Source: Flavisolibacter longurius
GTDB lineage: Bacteria; Bacteroidota; Bacteroidia; Chitinophagales; Chitinophagaceae
NCBI GenBank assembly: GCA_014163555.1
Contig: JACJGO010000020.1
Span: 1 to 64,000 of the forward strand
Length of the DNA: 64,000 nucleotides
Reading direction: 5' to 3'
Shown here: in pieces, positions 7,635 to 15,837 of the stretch
How the letters are laid out: the number at the start of each line of letters is the position of its first letter
Position numbering within the stretch: the first letter of the stretch is position 1
Translations under genes and position numbers: made by a program
The notes under the pieces: model-generated
What the model was told of the DNA's origin: nothing
The model's database searches: none
The model's input: only the letters and a program-made list of their open reading frames with translations

Positions 7635-9188
7635 TCAAGCAGGCTTTTGTGCAGGGCCAATTCCGCCTTGAGGAGTAGGAGTGCCAAAATACTTTCCAAC
7701 ATAGGGCAGCCGTTGCAATTCTTTCCGCTCTACCAAACCAATAAACCAGGCGAAAATGAAAAAAAGTACAGCGCCAAAGGCCCCATTGAACCAGGCATTC
7801 AGCCCGATTAGTTCAAACAAAGAATGGATCCCATAAAGCATCACACAAATAACAATATAGGCCACCAGTTTTTTCCAGGCATACGGCACCCGGTAATTTT
7901 TCTGTCCCCACACAAATGAAATGACCATCATGCTTCCATAGCAAAAGAAGGTAGCCCAGGCGCAGGCATAATAACCAAAATAAGGAATCAGCAGTGCATT
8001 GATGCCAAGCGTAATGGCAGCACCGATCAGGGTGATGTAAGCACCTGCTATGGTTTTATTGGAAAGTTTGTACCAGATAGAGAGGTTGTAATAAATACCG
8101 AGGAACATGTTGGCCAGCAGCAAAATTGGAACTATGCCCAGGCCCTGCCAGTAAACCGGGTTAGAGATAAAATACTTCCAGACATCGAGGAAAAGCACCA
8201 CGGCAAGGAACATGAAGCAAACCGTAATGACAAAAAACTTCATTACCCGTGCATAGATGCGTTGCGGTTGCTGCCCTTGTGCTGCCGAAAAAAAGAAGGG
8301 CTCTGCTGCCATGCGAAAGGCCTGCACGGAAAGGGTAATCAACATCGAGAGTTTGTAACAGGCACTGTAGATGGCCACTTCAACCTTGGCTTCGTTTCCA
8401 TTGGCCACCGGTGCCAGTTTGTTAAGCATAATCCGGTCGAAGGTTTCATTGATCATGCCTGCAAAGCCGGCAAGAATCAGCGGCGCCGAATAAACAATGA
8501 TCTCTTTCCAAAGCTTTGCATTGAACTGCAGGCGAAAGGAGAAAAACTCTTTGGAGAGAAAGAGCAGCGTAAAAAAAGCTTGCAGCAGGTTGGCCAAAAG
8601 AATATAGCCAACGCCAAAGCTTTTGTCGTACCAAACACCAATAAAACCGTCAGGATCTTTTTCCTGGATGACCGGGCAAACCGATAGAAAAAAGATCGTT
8701 AGCCCGATATTGATCACAATGCCGGCAATGCGAATAGCGGCAAACTTGCGGGGCTTGCCCTCGTACCGCAACTTGGCGAAGGCCAGCGCTGCCAGGGCGT
8801 CCAGGGCAATGATAAAAGCTGCCATGGTGAGGTATTCCGGGCGGTTAGCGATGCCCAGCAGGTCGGCCAGCGGCTGCCTGAACAAAAGCAGGATAGCTGT
8901 AAACAAAACCGTGCTGCCCAGGAGCGAAAGCGTAGCGGTGCTGTACACTTCTTTTTCGTCTTCTGCCGTTTTTGAAAAACGGAAATAGGCTGTTTCCAGT
9001 CCATAAGTAAACAGGATGTTCAGGAAAGGGATGGCCGCATAGATAAGGCTCATCTCACCATAAAACGTTTCCCGCAACACACTGGCGTTAGTAAGATAGG
9101 GAGTAAGAAGATAGTTTAAAAAGCGGGCAGCAATCGATGAAACGCCATACCACAATGTCTGACCTGCTAATTTCTTTATGCCGCTCAA
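7635..9188 (-). CDS. Polysaccharide biosynthesis / lipid-linked oligosaccharide flippase-like protein (MATE/Wzx type)
   Basis: Inner-membrane protein of 517 residues with about 12-14 hydrophobic segments spread along its length, the pattern of the MOP (Wzx/MurJ-like) exporter superfamily. The start KKLAGQTLWYGVSSIAARFLNYLLTPYLT is the typical first transmembrane region of this group. The likely role is flipping a lipid-linked sugar across the membrane; the substrate cannot be read from sequence. No glycan cluster surrounds it. The start codon is TTG (9186-9188), with no in-frame ATG nearby. The C-terminal end QGGIGPAQKPA is low-complexity. Confidence 0.82.
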   Translation of the reverse strand: MSGIKKLAGQTLWYGVSSIAARFLNYLLTPYLTNASVLRETFYGEMSLIYAAIPFLNILFTYGLETAYFRFSKTAEDEKEVYSTATLSLLGSTVLFTAILLLFRQPLADLLGIANRPEYLTMAAFIIALDALAALAFAKLRYEGKPRKFAAIRIAGIVINIGLTIFFLSVCPVIQEKDPDGFIGVWYDKSFGVGYILLANLLQAFFTLLFLSKEFFSFRLQFNAKLWKEIIVYSAPLILAGFAGMINETFDRIMLNKLAPVANGNEAKVEVAIYSACYKLSMLITLSVQAFRMAAEPFFFSAAQGQQPQRIYARVMKFFVITVCFMFLAVVLFLDVWKYFISNPVYWQGLGIVPILLLANMFLGIYYNLSIWYKLSNKTIAGAYITLIGAAITLGINALLIPYFGYYACAWATFFCYGSMMVISFVWGQKNYRVPYAWKKLVAYIVICVMLYGIHSLFELIGLNAWFNGAFGAVLFFIFAWFIGLVERKELQRLPYVGKYFGTPTPQGGIGPAQKPA

Positions 9189-9226
9189 CGAGAATGATTT
9201 TTTATAAAGTGAACAAATTTATGGAA

Positions 9227-9372
9227 TAGCAAGTAGTGAGTAGTAAATAGCGAGCTGGGTTTTAGCACTGGAAACAAATCTTTTCACTTTCTTCCTGAAA
9301 TTGCAAGAAGAGAACTCTCAGGAAATCGGAACTGAATGGCTACTCTTCACTCGCTATCCACTACTCGCTATT
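9227..9372. repeat. Word-type inverted repeat between the flippase and mauG-like genes
   Basis: The left arm (9227-9255) reads GAATAGCAAGTAGTGAGTAG and similar words; the right arm (9338-9372) carries complementary words (CTCGCTATCC, CTACTCGCTATT). The first 14 positions of the arms match with one difference. The TAG stop of the MauG-like gene is part of the word GAATAGCGAG at the element's right edge. The same vocabulary recurs at 41994-42149. Confidence 0.7.
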
Positions 9373-10426
9373 CTCTCCATTTCGGGTTGTTTAAAAACGC
9401 TGTATCGGAAAGTGTGCGAATAAAAGCCACGATCTGGTCTTCTTCCGCATTGGTCAGTTGAATACCATTGGTAAGAAGTGGGTCCAGTGTAGTACTGCCG
9501 TTCACGCCAAAACGATAGTGTTGCAGCATCATGCGAAAAAAGCTCAGTCGCCCATCGTGGGTGTAGTACGACGTGAACTCAGCATTACGCAGGGATGGCA
9601 CCCGGAACTTCAGTGAATCGGCACGATTACCGGTAACCAGCATGCGGCCGTAATCTTTTAAAAACGGATCTACTTCAATGCCAACATTACGGTAGCTGAA
9701 ATCAGTAAAAAGCGGTTCGGTATGACAAGTGCCACATTTAGTTTGGAACACCGCATATCCGGCGGCTTCCTGTGCTGTAAACTGTGCTTCGCCCCGTTGT
9801 ACCTTATCGTATTTCGAATCGGCTGATACAAGGCTGAGCACATACTGGTCCAGTGCTTTGTAAATCCGTTCTTCCGTGACTTTTCCATCGCCAAAGGCAT
9901 CACGAAACAGGATGCGGTATTCTTCATGACGAAGTTTCTCAATCACCTTCGTCATACGTTCTCCCATCTCGGTTGGACTCCTAAAATGCTGCCGGTACAC
10001 CTCGTGCAGACTATTGGCGCTGCCGTCCTGGTTGAACTCGCGGTACCAGGCCATGTTGAAAATACCCGGTGCATTACGCAGTGTATGGGTGTTGTTCACA
10101 CCGTGACTACGGTCATGCTCAAACGTGGTGAATGCCGCCAGCGGCTGGTGACAGGAGCCGCAGGAAACATGTCCGTCAACAGAAAGGTGATGATCGAAAA
10201 AGAGCCTTTTGCCCAGACGAAAGCCTTCTTCTGTCAACGGGTTATTTGCAAAATTGTAAACGGGTTGGGGAAAGCCATCGGGAATAGTAAAAGTGCGAGG
10301 GGTGGAGTCAGCGATGTCCCGTTTGCGGCAACCATCCAACAGCAAGGACCCCACGGTCACAAACAACACAAAGAGTAATATTACAAAACGGGATTTCAAC
10401 AGGATTGTTTGCTCTAATGTAAGCAC
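9368..10426 (-). CDS. Di-heme cytochrome c peroxidase / MauG-family lipoprotein
   Basis: Periplasmic di-heme enzyme that reduces hydrogen peroxide, or a MauG-like oxidase. Two heme-binding motifs are seen: CGSCH (C89, C92, H93) and CGTCH (C231, C234, H235). An N-terminal hydrophobic segment ends in LLLDGC (C33), a lipobox-like site, so it is probably membrane-anchored. Length 352 fits the family. GTG at 10426 is used here; a TTG at 10399 would give a more typical signal peptide. The two functions (peroxidase versus protein-modifying MauG) cannot be told apart without partner genes, and none are adjacent. Its stop codon lies in the neighbouring word-repeat element. Confidence 0.88.
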   Translation of the reverse strand: MLTLEQTILLKSRFVILLFVLFVTVGSLLLDGCRKRDIADSTPRTFTIPDGFPQPVYNFANNPLTEEGFRLGKRLFFDHHLSVDGHVSCGSCHQPLAAFTTFEHDRSHGVNNTHTLRNAPGIFNMAWYREFNQDGSANSLHEVYRQHFRSPTEMGERMTKVIEKLRHEEYRILFRDAFGDGKVTEERIYKALDQYVLSLVSADSKYDKVQRGEAQFTAQEAAGYAVFQTKCGTCHTEPLFTDFSYRNVGIEVDPFLKDYGRMLVTGNRADSLKFRVPSLRNAEFTSYYTHDGRLSFFRMMLQHYRFGVNGSTTLDPLLTNGIQLTNAEEDQIVAFIRTLSDTAFLNNPKWRE

Positions 10427-10446
10427 AGAACCGAAAGACTTGCCTG

Positions 10447-10848
10447 TTAAAAATCACCTGGCTTGAACTTTTTTCTTCCCTGCTTGACTTCTGCATTGCG
10501 TTTTTTGGACTCTACCCGTTTTTCTCTTACGGCTTTGGGTACCCGAGTAGCAATCCGGGCTTTTTTCCGGTGCAGGGCCTGTTGCACCAGTTCATGAATC
10601 TTTCTGATGGCTTCTTCTTTGTTGGCCAATTGTGTGCGATGGATTTGTGCTTTCACTACCAGGCTGCCTTCGCTGTTGATGCGGTTGGAAAGTTTTTCAC
10701 GGACGGTTGCCTTTTGATCTTCCGTTAAGATTTGCGATTCGTCAATGTTGAAGTAGGCGATCACCGCCGTTTCCACCTTGTTTACGTTTTGTCCACCCTT
10801 GCCGCCGCTGCGGGTGGTTTGTAATTTTATTTCAGAAGAAAAATCCAT
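10447..10848 (-). CDS. arfB: Peptidyl-tRNA hydrolase ArfB (YaeJ family)
   Basis: Release-factor-like hydrolase that frees stalled ribosomes by cleaving peptidyl-tRNA. The GGQ motif is seen in TTRSGGKGGQNVNK (G18-G19-Q20), followed by the small RF1-type domain and a strongly basic C-terminal tail (KKARIATRVPKAVREKRVESKKR), which in ArfB binds the mRNA channel. It lacks the codon-recognition domains of RF1/RF2. I use ATG at 10848 rather than an upstream TTG at 10872, because the GGQ motif then lies at the usual distance from the N-terminus. Divergent from dtd with a hairpin-forming element between them. Confidence 0.93.
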   Translation of the reverse strand: MDFSSEIKLQTTRSGGKGGQNVNKVETAVIAYFNIDESQILTEDQKATVREKLSNRINSEGSLVVKAQIHRTQLANKEEAIRKIHELVQQALHRKKARIATRVPKAVREKRVESKKRNAEVKQGRKKFKPGDF

Positions 10849-10867
10849 GAATAATTGAAAGTGAAAA

Positions 10868-10917
10868 TTCAAAAGTAAAAAATTATGCCCTGGTGTTTTT
10901 GAGTTTTTACTTTTGAA
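10868..10917. repeat. Inverted repeat in the arfB/dtd divergent gap
   Basis: TTCAAAAGTAAAAA (10868-10881) and its exact reverse complement (10904-10917) form a 14-bp stem with a 22-nt loop. It occupies almost all of the 73-bp gap between two divergent start codons, so it may overlap both promoters. The same AT-rich vocabulary appears at 54157-54312. Confidence 0.75.
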
Positions 10918-10921
10918 AAAT

Positions 10922-11374
10922 ATGAGAGCCGTTATTCAACGTGTCAGTAAAGCCAGTGTTACCGTAGAGGAAAAAATCAGAGGCGAAATTGGAGCCGGGA
11001 TGCTGGTATTACTCGGTATTGAAGATGCCGATGGCGAAGAAGACATTCGCTGGCTGAGCGGAAAGATTGTGAACCTGCGCATCTTCAACGATGAAAATGG
11101 CGTCATGAATCGTTCCATACTGGAATTGGATGGTGATATCTTACTCGTCAGCCAATTTACCCTGCATGCCTCCACTAAAAAAGGCAATCGTCCCAGTTAT
11201 ATTCGTGCCAGCAAACCAGAAATAGCCAATCCGTTGTATGAAAAGATGATTGGGCAACTGGAAGCGGATCTTGGTAAAAAAATAGCCACCGGCATTTTTG
11301 GTGCCGATATGAAAGTGGAATTGTTGAACGATGGCCCGGTTACGATTATGATGGATACCAAAAACAAAGAGTAA
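10922..11374 (+). CDS. dtd: D-aminoacyl-tRNA deacylase
   Basis: Removes D-amino acids (and glycine from tRNA-Ala) wrongly loaded on tRNAs. The protein has 150 residues, the family's usual length. Seen: the SQFTLHAST motif (about 77-85) and the C-terminal DGPVTIMMDT segment, which together form the active site between the two subunits of the dimer. The start is ATG at 10922 (MRAVIQRV, typical of the family), not the TTG at 10913. It converges with the DinB-like gene with only 11 bp between the stops. Confidence 0.96.
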   Translation: MRAVIQRVSKASVTVEEKIRGEIGAGMLVLLGIEDADGEEDIRWLSGKIVNLRIFNDENGVMNRSILELDGDILLVSQFTLHASTKKGNRPSYIRASKPEIANPLYEKMIGQLEADLGKKIATGIFGADMKVELLNDGPVTIMMDTKNKE

Positions 11375-11385
11375 TGGATAAAGCC

Positions 11386-11865
11386 TTACGCTTTGTTTCG
11401 GATTTGTTTGGCGATATAAGCTATCTGTCCCAGGTGATAAATATCGTGCTGGATAACACCGTTAATGAGCTTGCGGTTATTGTAGTCGCGTTCCCGAACG
11501 TTTTGCTCCAACGCAGCATCATCGAGCTGCTGCAAAACGCCAAGCAATGCCGTTTGCGCTTCTTCCAGCTTTTGCAACCCTTCCTGCCAAAGAGCCTTGT
11601 TGCTATGGTCCAGTTCCCGCCAGTCCTGCGATTCAAAGTAGTCCAGGTTTTCGGGTGCATTGGCTTGTAGCCGGTTTACGGCAAACGCCTTCCAAGTGTA
11701 CATGTGCCACACCAGTTGCAGGATGCTATGTTGCCCATTCAGTTTGATGAAAGCCATCTTCTCATCTACTTCACCCAGCAGTAATCTGCCAGCCCGGCCA
11801 AACCAGGGATCGCCTTCCCAAGTTTCTTTTAGCTGGTTTTTGTATTGCTCTATTTCTTGTTTCAT
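11386..11865 (-). CDS. DinB-family protein
   Basis: A 159-residue four-helix-bundle protein of the DinB/YfiT-like superfamily, metal-binding proteins that often act as thiol-dependent transferases. Seen: the putative metal ligands in NGQHSILQLVWHMYTWK (first and second helices) and HDIYHLGQIAYI near the C-terminus. The substrate is unknown. No partner gene is visible; it lies between dtd and carB on the minus strand. Confidence 0.85.
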   Translation of the reverse strand: MKQEIEQYKNQLKETWEGDPWFGRAGRLLLGEVDEKMAFIKLNGQHSILQLVWHMYTWKAFAVNRLQANAPENLDYFESQDWRELDHSNKALWQEGLQKLEEAQTALLGVLQQLDDAALEQNVRERDYNNRKLINGVIQHDIYHLGQIAYIAKQIRNKA

Positions 11866-11880
11866 ACACTAAAAATAAAA

Positions 11881-11934
11881 AAGTCAGAATTCAAAATGTA
11901 AGCTGTATTGCGTTATCATTTTGAATTCTGACTT
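11881..11934. repeat. 18-bp inverted repeat upstream of the DinB-like gene
   Basis: AAGTCAGAATTCAAAATG (11881-11898) and its exact reverse complement (11917-11934) surround an 18-nt loop. It begins 15 bp before the DinB-like start codon, between it and the carB stop. Another word stretch of a different kind (TTGCCAATTGCCAGTTGC, about 11983-12000) follows, next to the carB stop and without a complementary arm. Confidence 0.85.
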
Positions 11935-12016
11935 GTCGTTTATAAAGAAACGATTATTCCTGTTTTAATGGTTTTTATCACTTTGCCAATTGCCAGTTGC
12001 TAATTGACCATTGGGC

Positions 12017-14839
12017 TTATTTACTTAGGTACATACTCCGGTCTTTGTACAACTGCCGGAAGTAAGGATCACGCAGGTCTTTGATAAAGCGGATCGCTTC
12101 ACCCGTGCTTTTCATTTCAGGCCCAAGCTCTTTGTTCACATTCGGGAATTTGTTGAACGAAAACACCGGTTCTTTGATGGCAAAACCCTGGAGCTTTTTC
12201 TCAAACGTAAAGTCGGTCAGCTTGTTCACGCCCATCATTACCCGGGTGGCAATATTCAGGTAAGGAATGTTGTAAGCTTTGGCAATAAACGGTGTTGTCC
12301 GCGATGCCCTTGGGTTAGCCTCGATCACGTAAACCTTTCCATCTTTAATGGCAAACTGAATGTTGATCAGGCCTTTGATGTTGAGTGCTCTTGCAATCTT
12401 CTCCGCATAGTATTCCATGGTAGTAACGGTAAGCGGTGGCAGGTTGAAGGCAGGCAGCACCGCATTGCTGTCGCCGCTGTGAATACCGGCCGGCTCAATG
12501 TGCTCCATCACACCCATCACATGAAAATTCTCACCGTCGTAGATCGCATCGATCTCGGCTTCTTGGCAGCGGTCAAGGAAATGGTCGATGAGGATCTTGT
12601 TTCCGGGAATATGTTTCAGCAGGGAAATCACTGCTTTTTCTACTTCTTCATCGTTGATCACAATGCGCATGCGCTGACCCCCGAGTACATAACTGGGGCG
12701 AACCAAAACTGGGTAACCCACACGGTTAGCCACTTCAATGGCTTCATCAACAGTGAAGGCCGTGCCGTAATTCGGATAGGGAATCTGCAGCTCTTTCAGC
12801 ATGTCGCTGAAGCGGCCGCGGTCTTCGGCAATGTCCATATTGTCGTACGACGTGCCAATGATCCTGATGCCTTTTTCGTGAAGTCGTTCTGCAAGCTTTA
12901 AAGCGGTTTGTCCGCCCAGCTGCACAATCACACCTTCCGGTTTTTCATGTTCAATGATCTCCCACAGGTGCTCCCAGAAAACGGGCTCGAAATAAAGCTT
13001 ATCGGCAATGTCAAAATCCGTAGAAACCGTTTCGGGGTTACAGTTTACCATGATGGCTTCATAACCGCATTCTTTAATAGCTAACAAGCCGTGTACGCAG
13101 CAGTAGTCGAACTCAATGCCCTGGCCAATACGGTTTGGCCCTGAGCCCAGCACAATGATTTTCTTTTTGTCAGTTACCTTGCTTTCGTTTGTATGGCCTT
13201 CTTCAAACGTGGAGTAGAAATAAGGGGTTTTGGCTTCAAATTCGGCGCTGCAGGTATCTACCATTTTAAATACCCGTGTAATGCCTTCTGCTTTGCGCTT
13301 TTCATACACTTCTTCGTCGGTGGTATCGCCCAGGATCCGGGAGATCTGCTCATCACTGAAGCCATGCGCTTTGGCCTGCTTCAACAGGTCTAGCGGCAGG
13401 TCGGCGATGCCGTATTTTTCCAGTTCTTTTTCGATGTTAACGATCTTCTGGATCTCATAAAGGAACCAGCGGTCGATCCCGGTTGACTTGGCAATGGTGT
13501 TCACACTCACACCCAACATCAGGGCATCTTTCAACCGGAAGATGCGGTCCCATTTTGGGGTTTTGATGTAATCCTGCAGTTCTTCGGCCTTCATGGCGCT
13601 TTTGCCATAATATCCCAGGCCAATGGCATTGTTCTCCAGGCTCTGACAGGCTTTCTGCACCGCTTCGGTAAAGCTGCGGCCAATGCCCATCACTTCACCC
13701 ACACTTTTCATTTGCAGGCCCAGTGTATCATTGGCGCCTTTGAATTTATCGAAATTCCAGCGGGGGATTTTTACAATCACATAGTCCAGCGCCGGCTCAA
13801 AATAAGCCGACGTGGTTTGCACGATCGGGTTCTTCAGTTCATCCAGTGTATAGCCGATGGCCAGTTTCGCGGCAATCTTGGCAATAGGGTAGCCTGTTGC
13901 TTTGGAGGCCAGTGCCGAGGAACGGCTTACCCGGGGGTTGATCTCGATGGCAATAATTTCTTCCGTTTCGGGATTGAGCGAAAACTGCACGTTACAACCG
14001 CCGGCAAAATTGCCAAGGTCACGCATCATCATAATAGCGGTGTCCCGCATCAACTGGAATGCCGTATCGCTCAGGGTCATGGCCGGTGCTACCGTAATGG
14101 AATCGCCGGTATGCACACCCATCGGGTCGAAGTTCTCCACGGTACAAATGATCACGACGTTGTCGTTGGCATCCCGCAGCAGTTCCAGCTCAAATTCTTT
14201 CCAGCCCAGTACCGCTTTTTCTACCAACACTTCATGGATGGGAGAGGCCTGCAAACCACGCTGCAGGGCTTCATCCAGGTCGTCGGCATCATGCACAAAA
14301 CCACCACCGGTACCACCCAGGGTAAACGAAGGACGGATCACCAGAGGAAAGCCAATCTGTTGCGCAAACTCTTTTCCTTCCAGGAAGGAGTTGGCCGTGC
14401 GTGCCGGCGCCACCGGTACACCCAGTTGGATCATCCACTGCCGGAATTTTTCACGGTCTTCGGCTTTGTCAATGGCTTTAATGTCTACACCAATCAACCT
14501 GACACCATATTGTTCCCAGATACCCAGGTCTTCAGCTTCTTTTGCCAGATTGAGGGCTGTTTGTCCGCCCATAGTTGGCAGCACGGCATCGATCTCGTTT
14601 TCTTTTAAGATCTGCTCAATGCTTTCTACATTCAATGGCAGCAGGTACACACGGTCGGCCATCATCGGGTCGGTCATGATGGTGGCGGGGTTGCTGTTGA
14701 TCAGCACCACTTTAATGCCTTCCTCGCGTAGACTGCGGGCTGCCTGCGAACCGGAATAGTCAAATTCGGCCGCCTGGCCAATAATGATGGGACCTGAACC
14801 AATAATGAGGATTGTTTTGATGGAGTTGTCTTTCGGCAT
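12017..14839 (-). CDS. carB: Carbamoyl-phosphate synthase large subunit without the MGS domain
   Basis: Makes carbamoyl phosphate from bicarbonate, ammonia and two ATP for pyrimidine and arginine synthesis. The 940 residues include both ATP-grasp halves: the first with IGSGPIIIGQAAEFDYSG at the N-terminus and the second starting near GSGPNRIGQGIEFDYC (about residue 567), with the oligomerization region between. The protein ends at RDPYFRQLYKDRSMYLSK. The usual length is about 1070, and the missing part corresponds to the C-terminal MGS domain that binds UMP, IMP and ornithine. carA is not adjacent. The gene has its own promoter, leader hairpin and a word-type inverted repeat upstream. Confidence 0.97.
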   Translation of the reverse strand: MPKDNSIKTILIIGSGPIIIGQAAEFDYSGSQAARSLREEGIKVVLINSNPATIMTDPMMADRVYLLPLNVESIEQILKENEIDAVLPTMGGQTALNLAKEAEDLGIWEQYGVRLIGVDIKAIDKAEDREKFRQWMIQLGVPVAPARTANSFLEGKEFAQQIGFPLVIRPSFTLGGTGGGFVHDADDLDEALQRGLQASPIHEVLVEKAVLGWKEFELELLRDANDNVVIICTVENFDPMGVHTGDSITVAPAMTLSDTAFQLMRDTAIMMMRDLGNFAGGCNVQFSLNPETEEIIAIEINPRVSRSSALASKATGYPIAKIAAKLAIGYTLDELKNPIVQTTSAYFEPALDYVIVKIPRWNFDKFKGANDTLGLQMKSVGEVMGIGRSFTEAVQKACQSLENNAIGLGYYGKSAMKAEELQDYIKTPKWDRIFRLKDALMLGVSVNTIAKSTGIDRWFLYEIQKIVNIEKELEKYGIADLPLDLLKQAKAHGFSDEQISRILGDTTDEEVYEKRKAEGITRVFKMVDTCSAEFEAKTPYFYSTFEEGHTNESKVTDKKKIIVLGSGPNRIGQGIEFDYCCVHGLLAIKECGYEAIMVNCNPETVSTDFDIADKLYFEPVFWEHLWEIIEHEKPEGVIVQLGGQTALKLAERLHEKGIRIIGTSYDNMDIAEDRGRFSDMLKELQIPYPNYGTAFTVDEAIEVANRVGYPVLVRPSYVLGGQRMRIVINDEEVEKAVISLLKHIPGNKILIDHFLDRCQEAEIDAIYDGENFHVMGVMEHIEPAGIHSGDSNAVLPAFNLPPLTVTTMEYYAEKIARALNIKGLINIQFAIKDGKVYVIEANPRASRTTPFIAKAYNIPYLNIATRVMMGVNKLTDFTFEKKLQGFAIKEPVFSFNKFPNVNKELGPEMKSTGEAIRFIKDLRDPYFRQLYKDRSMYLSK

Positions 14840-14850
14840 TTGCTTTATAT

Positions 14851-14940
14851 AAGTTTACACGTTCACAAGTTTACGCGTTCACGAGTTTGTTTGACTGCCA
14901 CGACAACTCGTGAACAAGTGAACTTGTAAACTCGTGAACT
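14851..14940. repeat. Word-type inverted repeat upstream of carB (8-nt words)
   Basis: The left arm (14851-14890) is a tandem of 8-nt words GTTTACAC, GTTCACAA, GTTTACGC, GTTCACGA. The right arm (14903-14940) is the reverse complement of a similar tandem with different word endings. Over 36 aligned positions the arms differ at 7, nearly all at the variable word positions. It lies in the leader of carB, ending 11 bp before the start codon. A shorter copy of the vocabulary occurs at about 26308-26342. Confidence 0.85.
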
Positions 14941-14956
14941 GCTTTGTTGTGGGCAC

Positions 14957-14980
14957 AAAAAAACCGGGTTTATGCCCGGG
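14957..14980 (-). promoter_or_regulatory. Hairpin plus T-run in the carB leader
   Basis: On the minus strand CCGGG, loop CATAAA, CCCGG, then TTTTTTT. It lies only a few nt downstream of a perfect -7 box (14991-14984) and about 120 nt before carB, so it would be read at the very start of the carB transcript. It could be an attenuator. Confidence 0.6.
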
Positions 14981-14983
14981 GTG

Positions 14984-14991
14984 CAAAAGTA
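14984..14991 (-). promoter_or_regulatory. Probable carB promoter (-7 box)
   Basis: TACTTTTG on the minus strand matches TAnnTTTG exactly. I see no clear TTTG at -33. It lies between the terminator of the preceding small gene and the carB leader hairpin. Confidence 0.5.
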
Positions 14992-15037
14992 AGTGAATTG
15001 AAGATTGCTGAACGGTTAATTTTTAGCAAGGGCAGGC

Positions 15038-15065
15038 ATAAAAAAAGAGCTGCCGGTGCAGCCCT
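15038..15065 (-). terminator. Terminator after the 75-aa small protein gene
   Basis: Minus strand: AGGGCTGC, loop ACCG, GCAGCTCT (8 bp with one G-U), then TTTTTTTAT. It ends the small-protein transcription unit before the carB promoter. Confidence 0.85.
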
Positions 15066-15087
15066 TTACTTTCTTTTCCTAGGTTAG

Positions 15088-15315
15088 TTACCCGCCATAG
15101 GTCACATCATTGGCAACGGTGCTGATGTGGGCATCCGGCGACGAACCATTACGGCCCCATTTGTTTTTCAGGCTGTCAAGATTATCTGTCACGGTGCGTT
15201 TGCCTTTATCCACAAGGTTTTTTCTTTCCTCCGGGCTCATTTTGGACAGTTTATACAATCCATAAGCAGCCGCACCTGCCAGCAGCAGGGAGCCTATACT
15301 TGTTTTTCTTGCCAT
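15088..15315 (-). CDS. Small YtxH-like membrane protein (75 aa)
   Basis: Function unknown. A short hydrophobic N-terminal segment (IGSLLLAGAAAYGLYKL, about 7-23) is followed by MSPEERKNLVDKGKRTVTDN and a polar tail. The first half resembles the neighbouring 126-aa protein (LLGAAAAFGAYKYMNMSDEEKEKL), so the two are probably related by duplication. This layout, one membrane segment plus a charged helix, is like YtxH-type general-stress proteins; that link is an inference. Both genes are likely co-transcribed (31-bp gap) and end in a terminator at 15038. Confidence 0.75.
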   Translation of the reverse strand: MARKTSIGSLLLAGAAAYGLYKLSKMSPEERKNLVDKGKRTVTDNLDSLKNKWGRNGSSPDAHISTVANDVTYGG

Positions 15316-15346
15316 AACAATACTTGTTTATAGTGATAAAATAACG

Positions 15347-15727
15347 TTACAGGTTTGTGTTATACGTAGCCGGGTTGTCGCCAGTACCTGTGCTACCAGT
15401 TGTGCCTGCACCTGCTGTCGCAGAAGCCGGTGTACCGGTGCTTTCCGCATGCGATTTGCCACCGCTGAAAAGGTTATTGAAAAACTCTTCTACCTTGGGC
15501 ATGTGCTCTTTAAATGTATCCGTGCCCTTGGTTTTGAGTTCATTAAAATAATCCATGGCCTTGTCTTCTGCCGACACTGCCTGATCTTTCAGTTTGTTGG
15601 CTTTATCTTTTAGGGACGCAGCCAGCTTTTCCTTTTCTTCATCGGACATGTTCATGTATTTGTAGGCGCCAAAAGCGGCAGCGGCTCCCAGCAGGAACGT
15701 TGCCCATTGCTTATTATTAACATTCAT
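15347..15727 (-). CDS. YtxH-like membrane protein (126 aa)
   Basis: Function unknown. Seen: a hydrophobic segment (ATFLLGAAAAFGAYKYM, about 9-25), a charged helical region rich in Lys/Asp/Glu (about 27-85) with coiled-coil character, and a Ser/Gly/Thr/Ala-rich C-terminus (about 90-126). Paralog of the next gene downstream. Divergent from the M23 peptidase gene. A stress-related role like that of YtxH proteins is only an inference. Confidence 0.75.
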   Translation of the reverse strand: MNVNNKQWATFLLGAAAAFGAYKYMNMSDEEKEKLAASLKDKANKLKDQAVSAEDKAMDYFNELKTKGTDTFKEHMPKVEEFFNNLFSGGKSHAESTGTPASATAGAGTTGSTGTGDNPATYNTNL

Positions 15728-15837
15728 AAAAAAAGTTTTTTTTGTTCAGTTGGTTTATCCTCTACCAATTTTGTGCCCACTCCTAAAAAGGTTGGAATGG
15801 AGATTGAACACCTAGCGGTTTTGTAAATGTTGACAGG

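Noticed and set aside
13712-14759. Two plus-strand open frames opposite carB
   Set aside because: Antisense of carB; no recognisable protein pattern.
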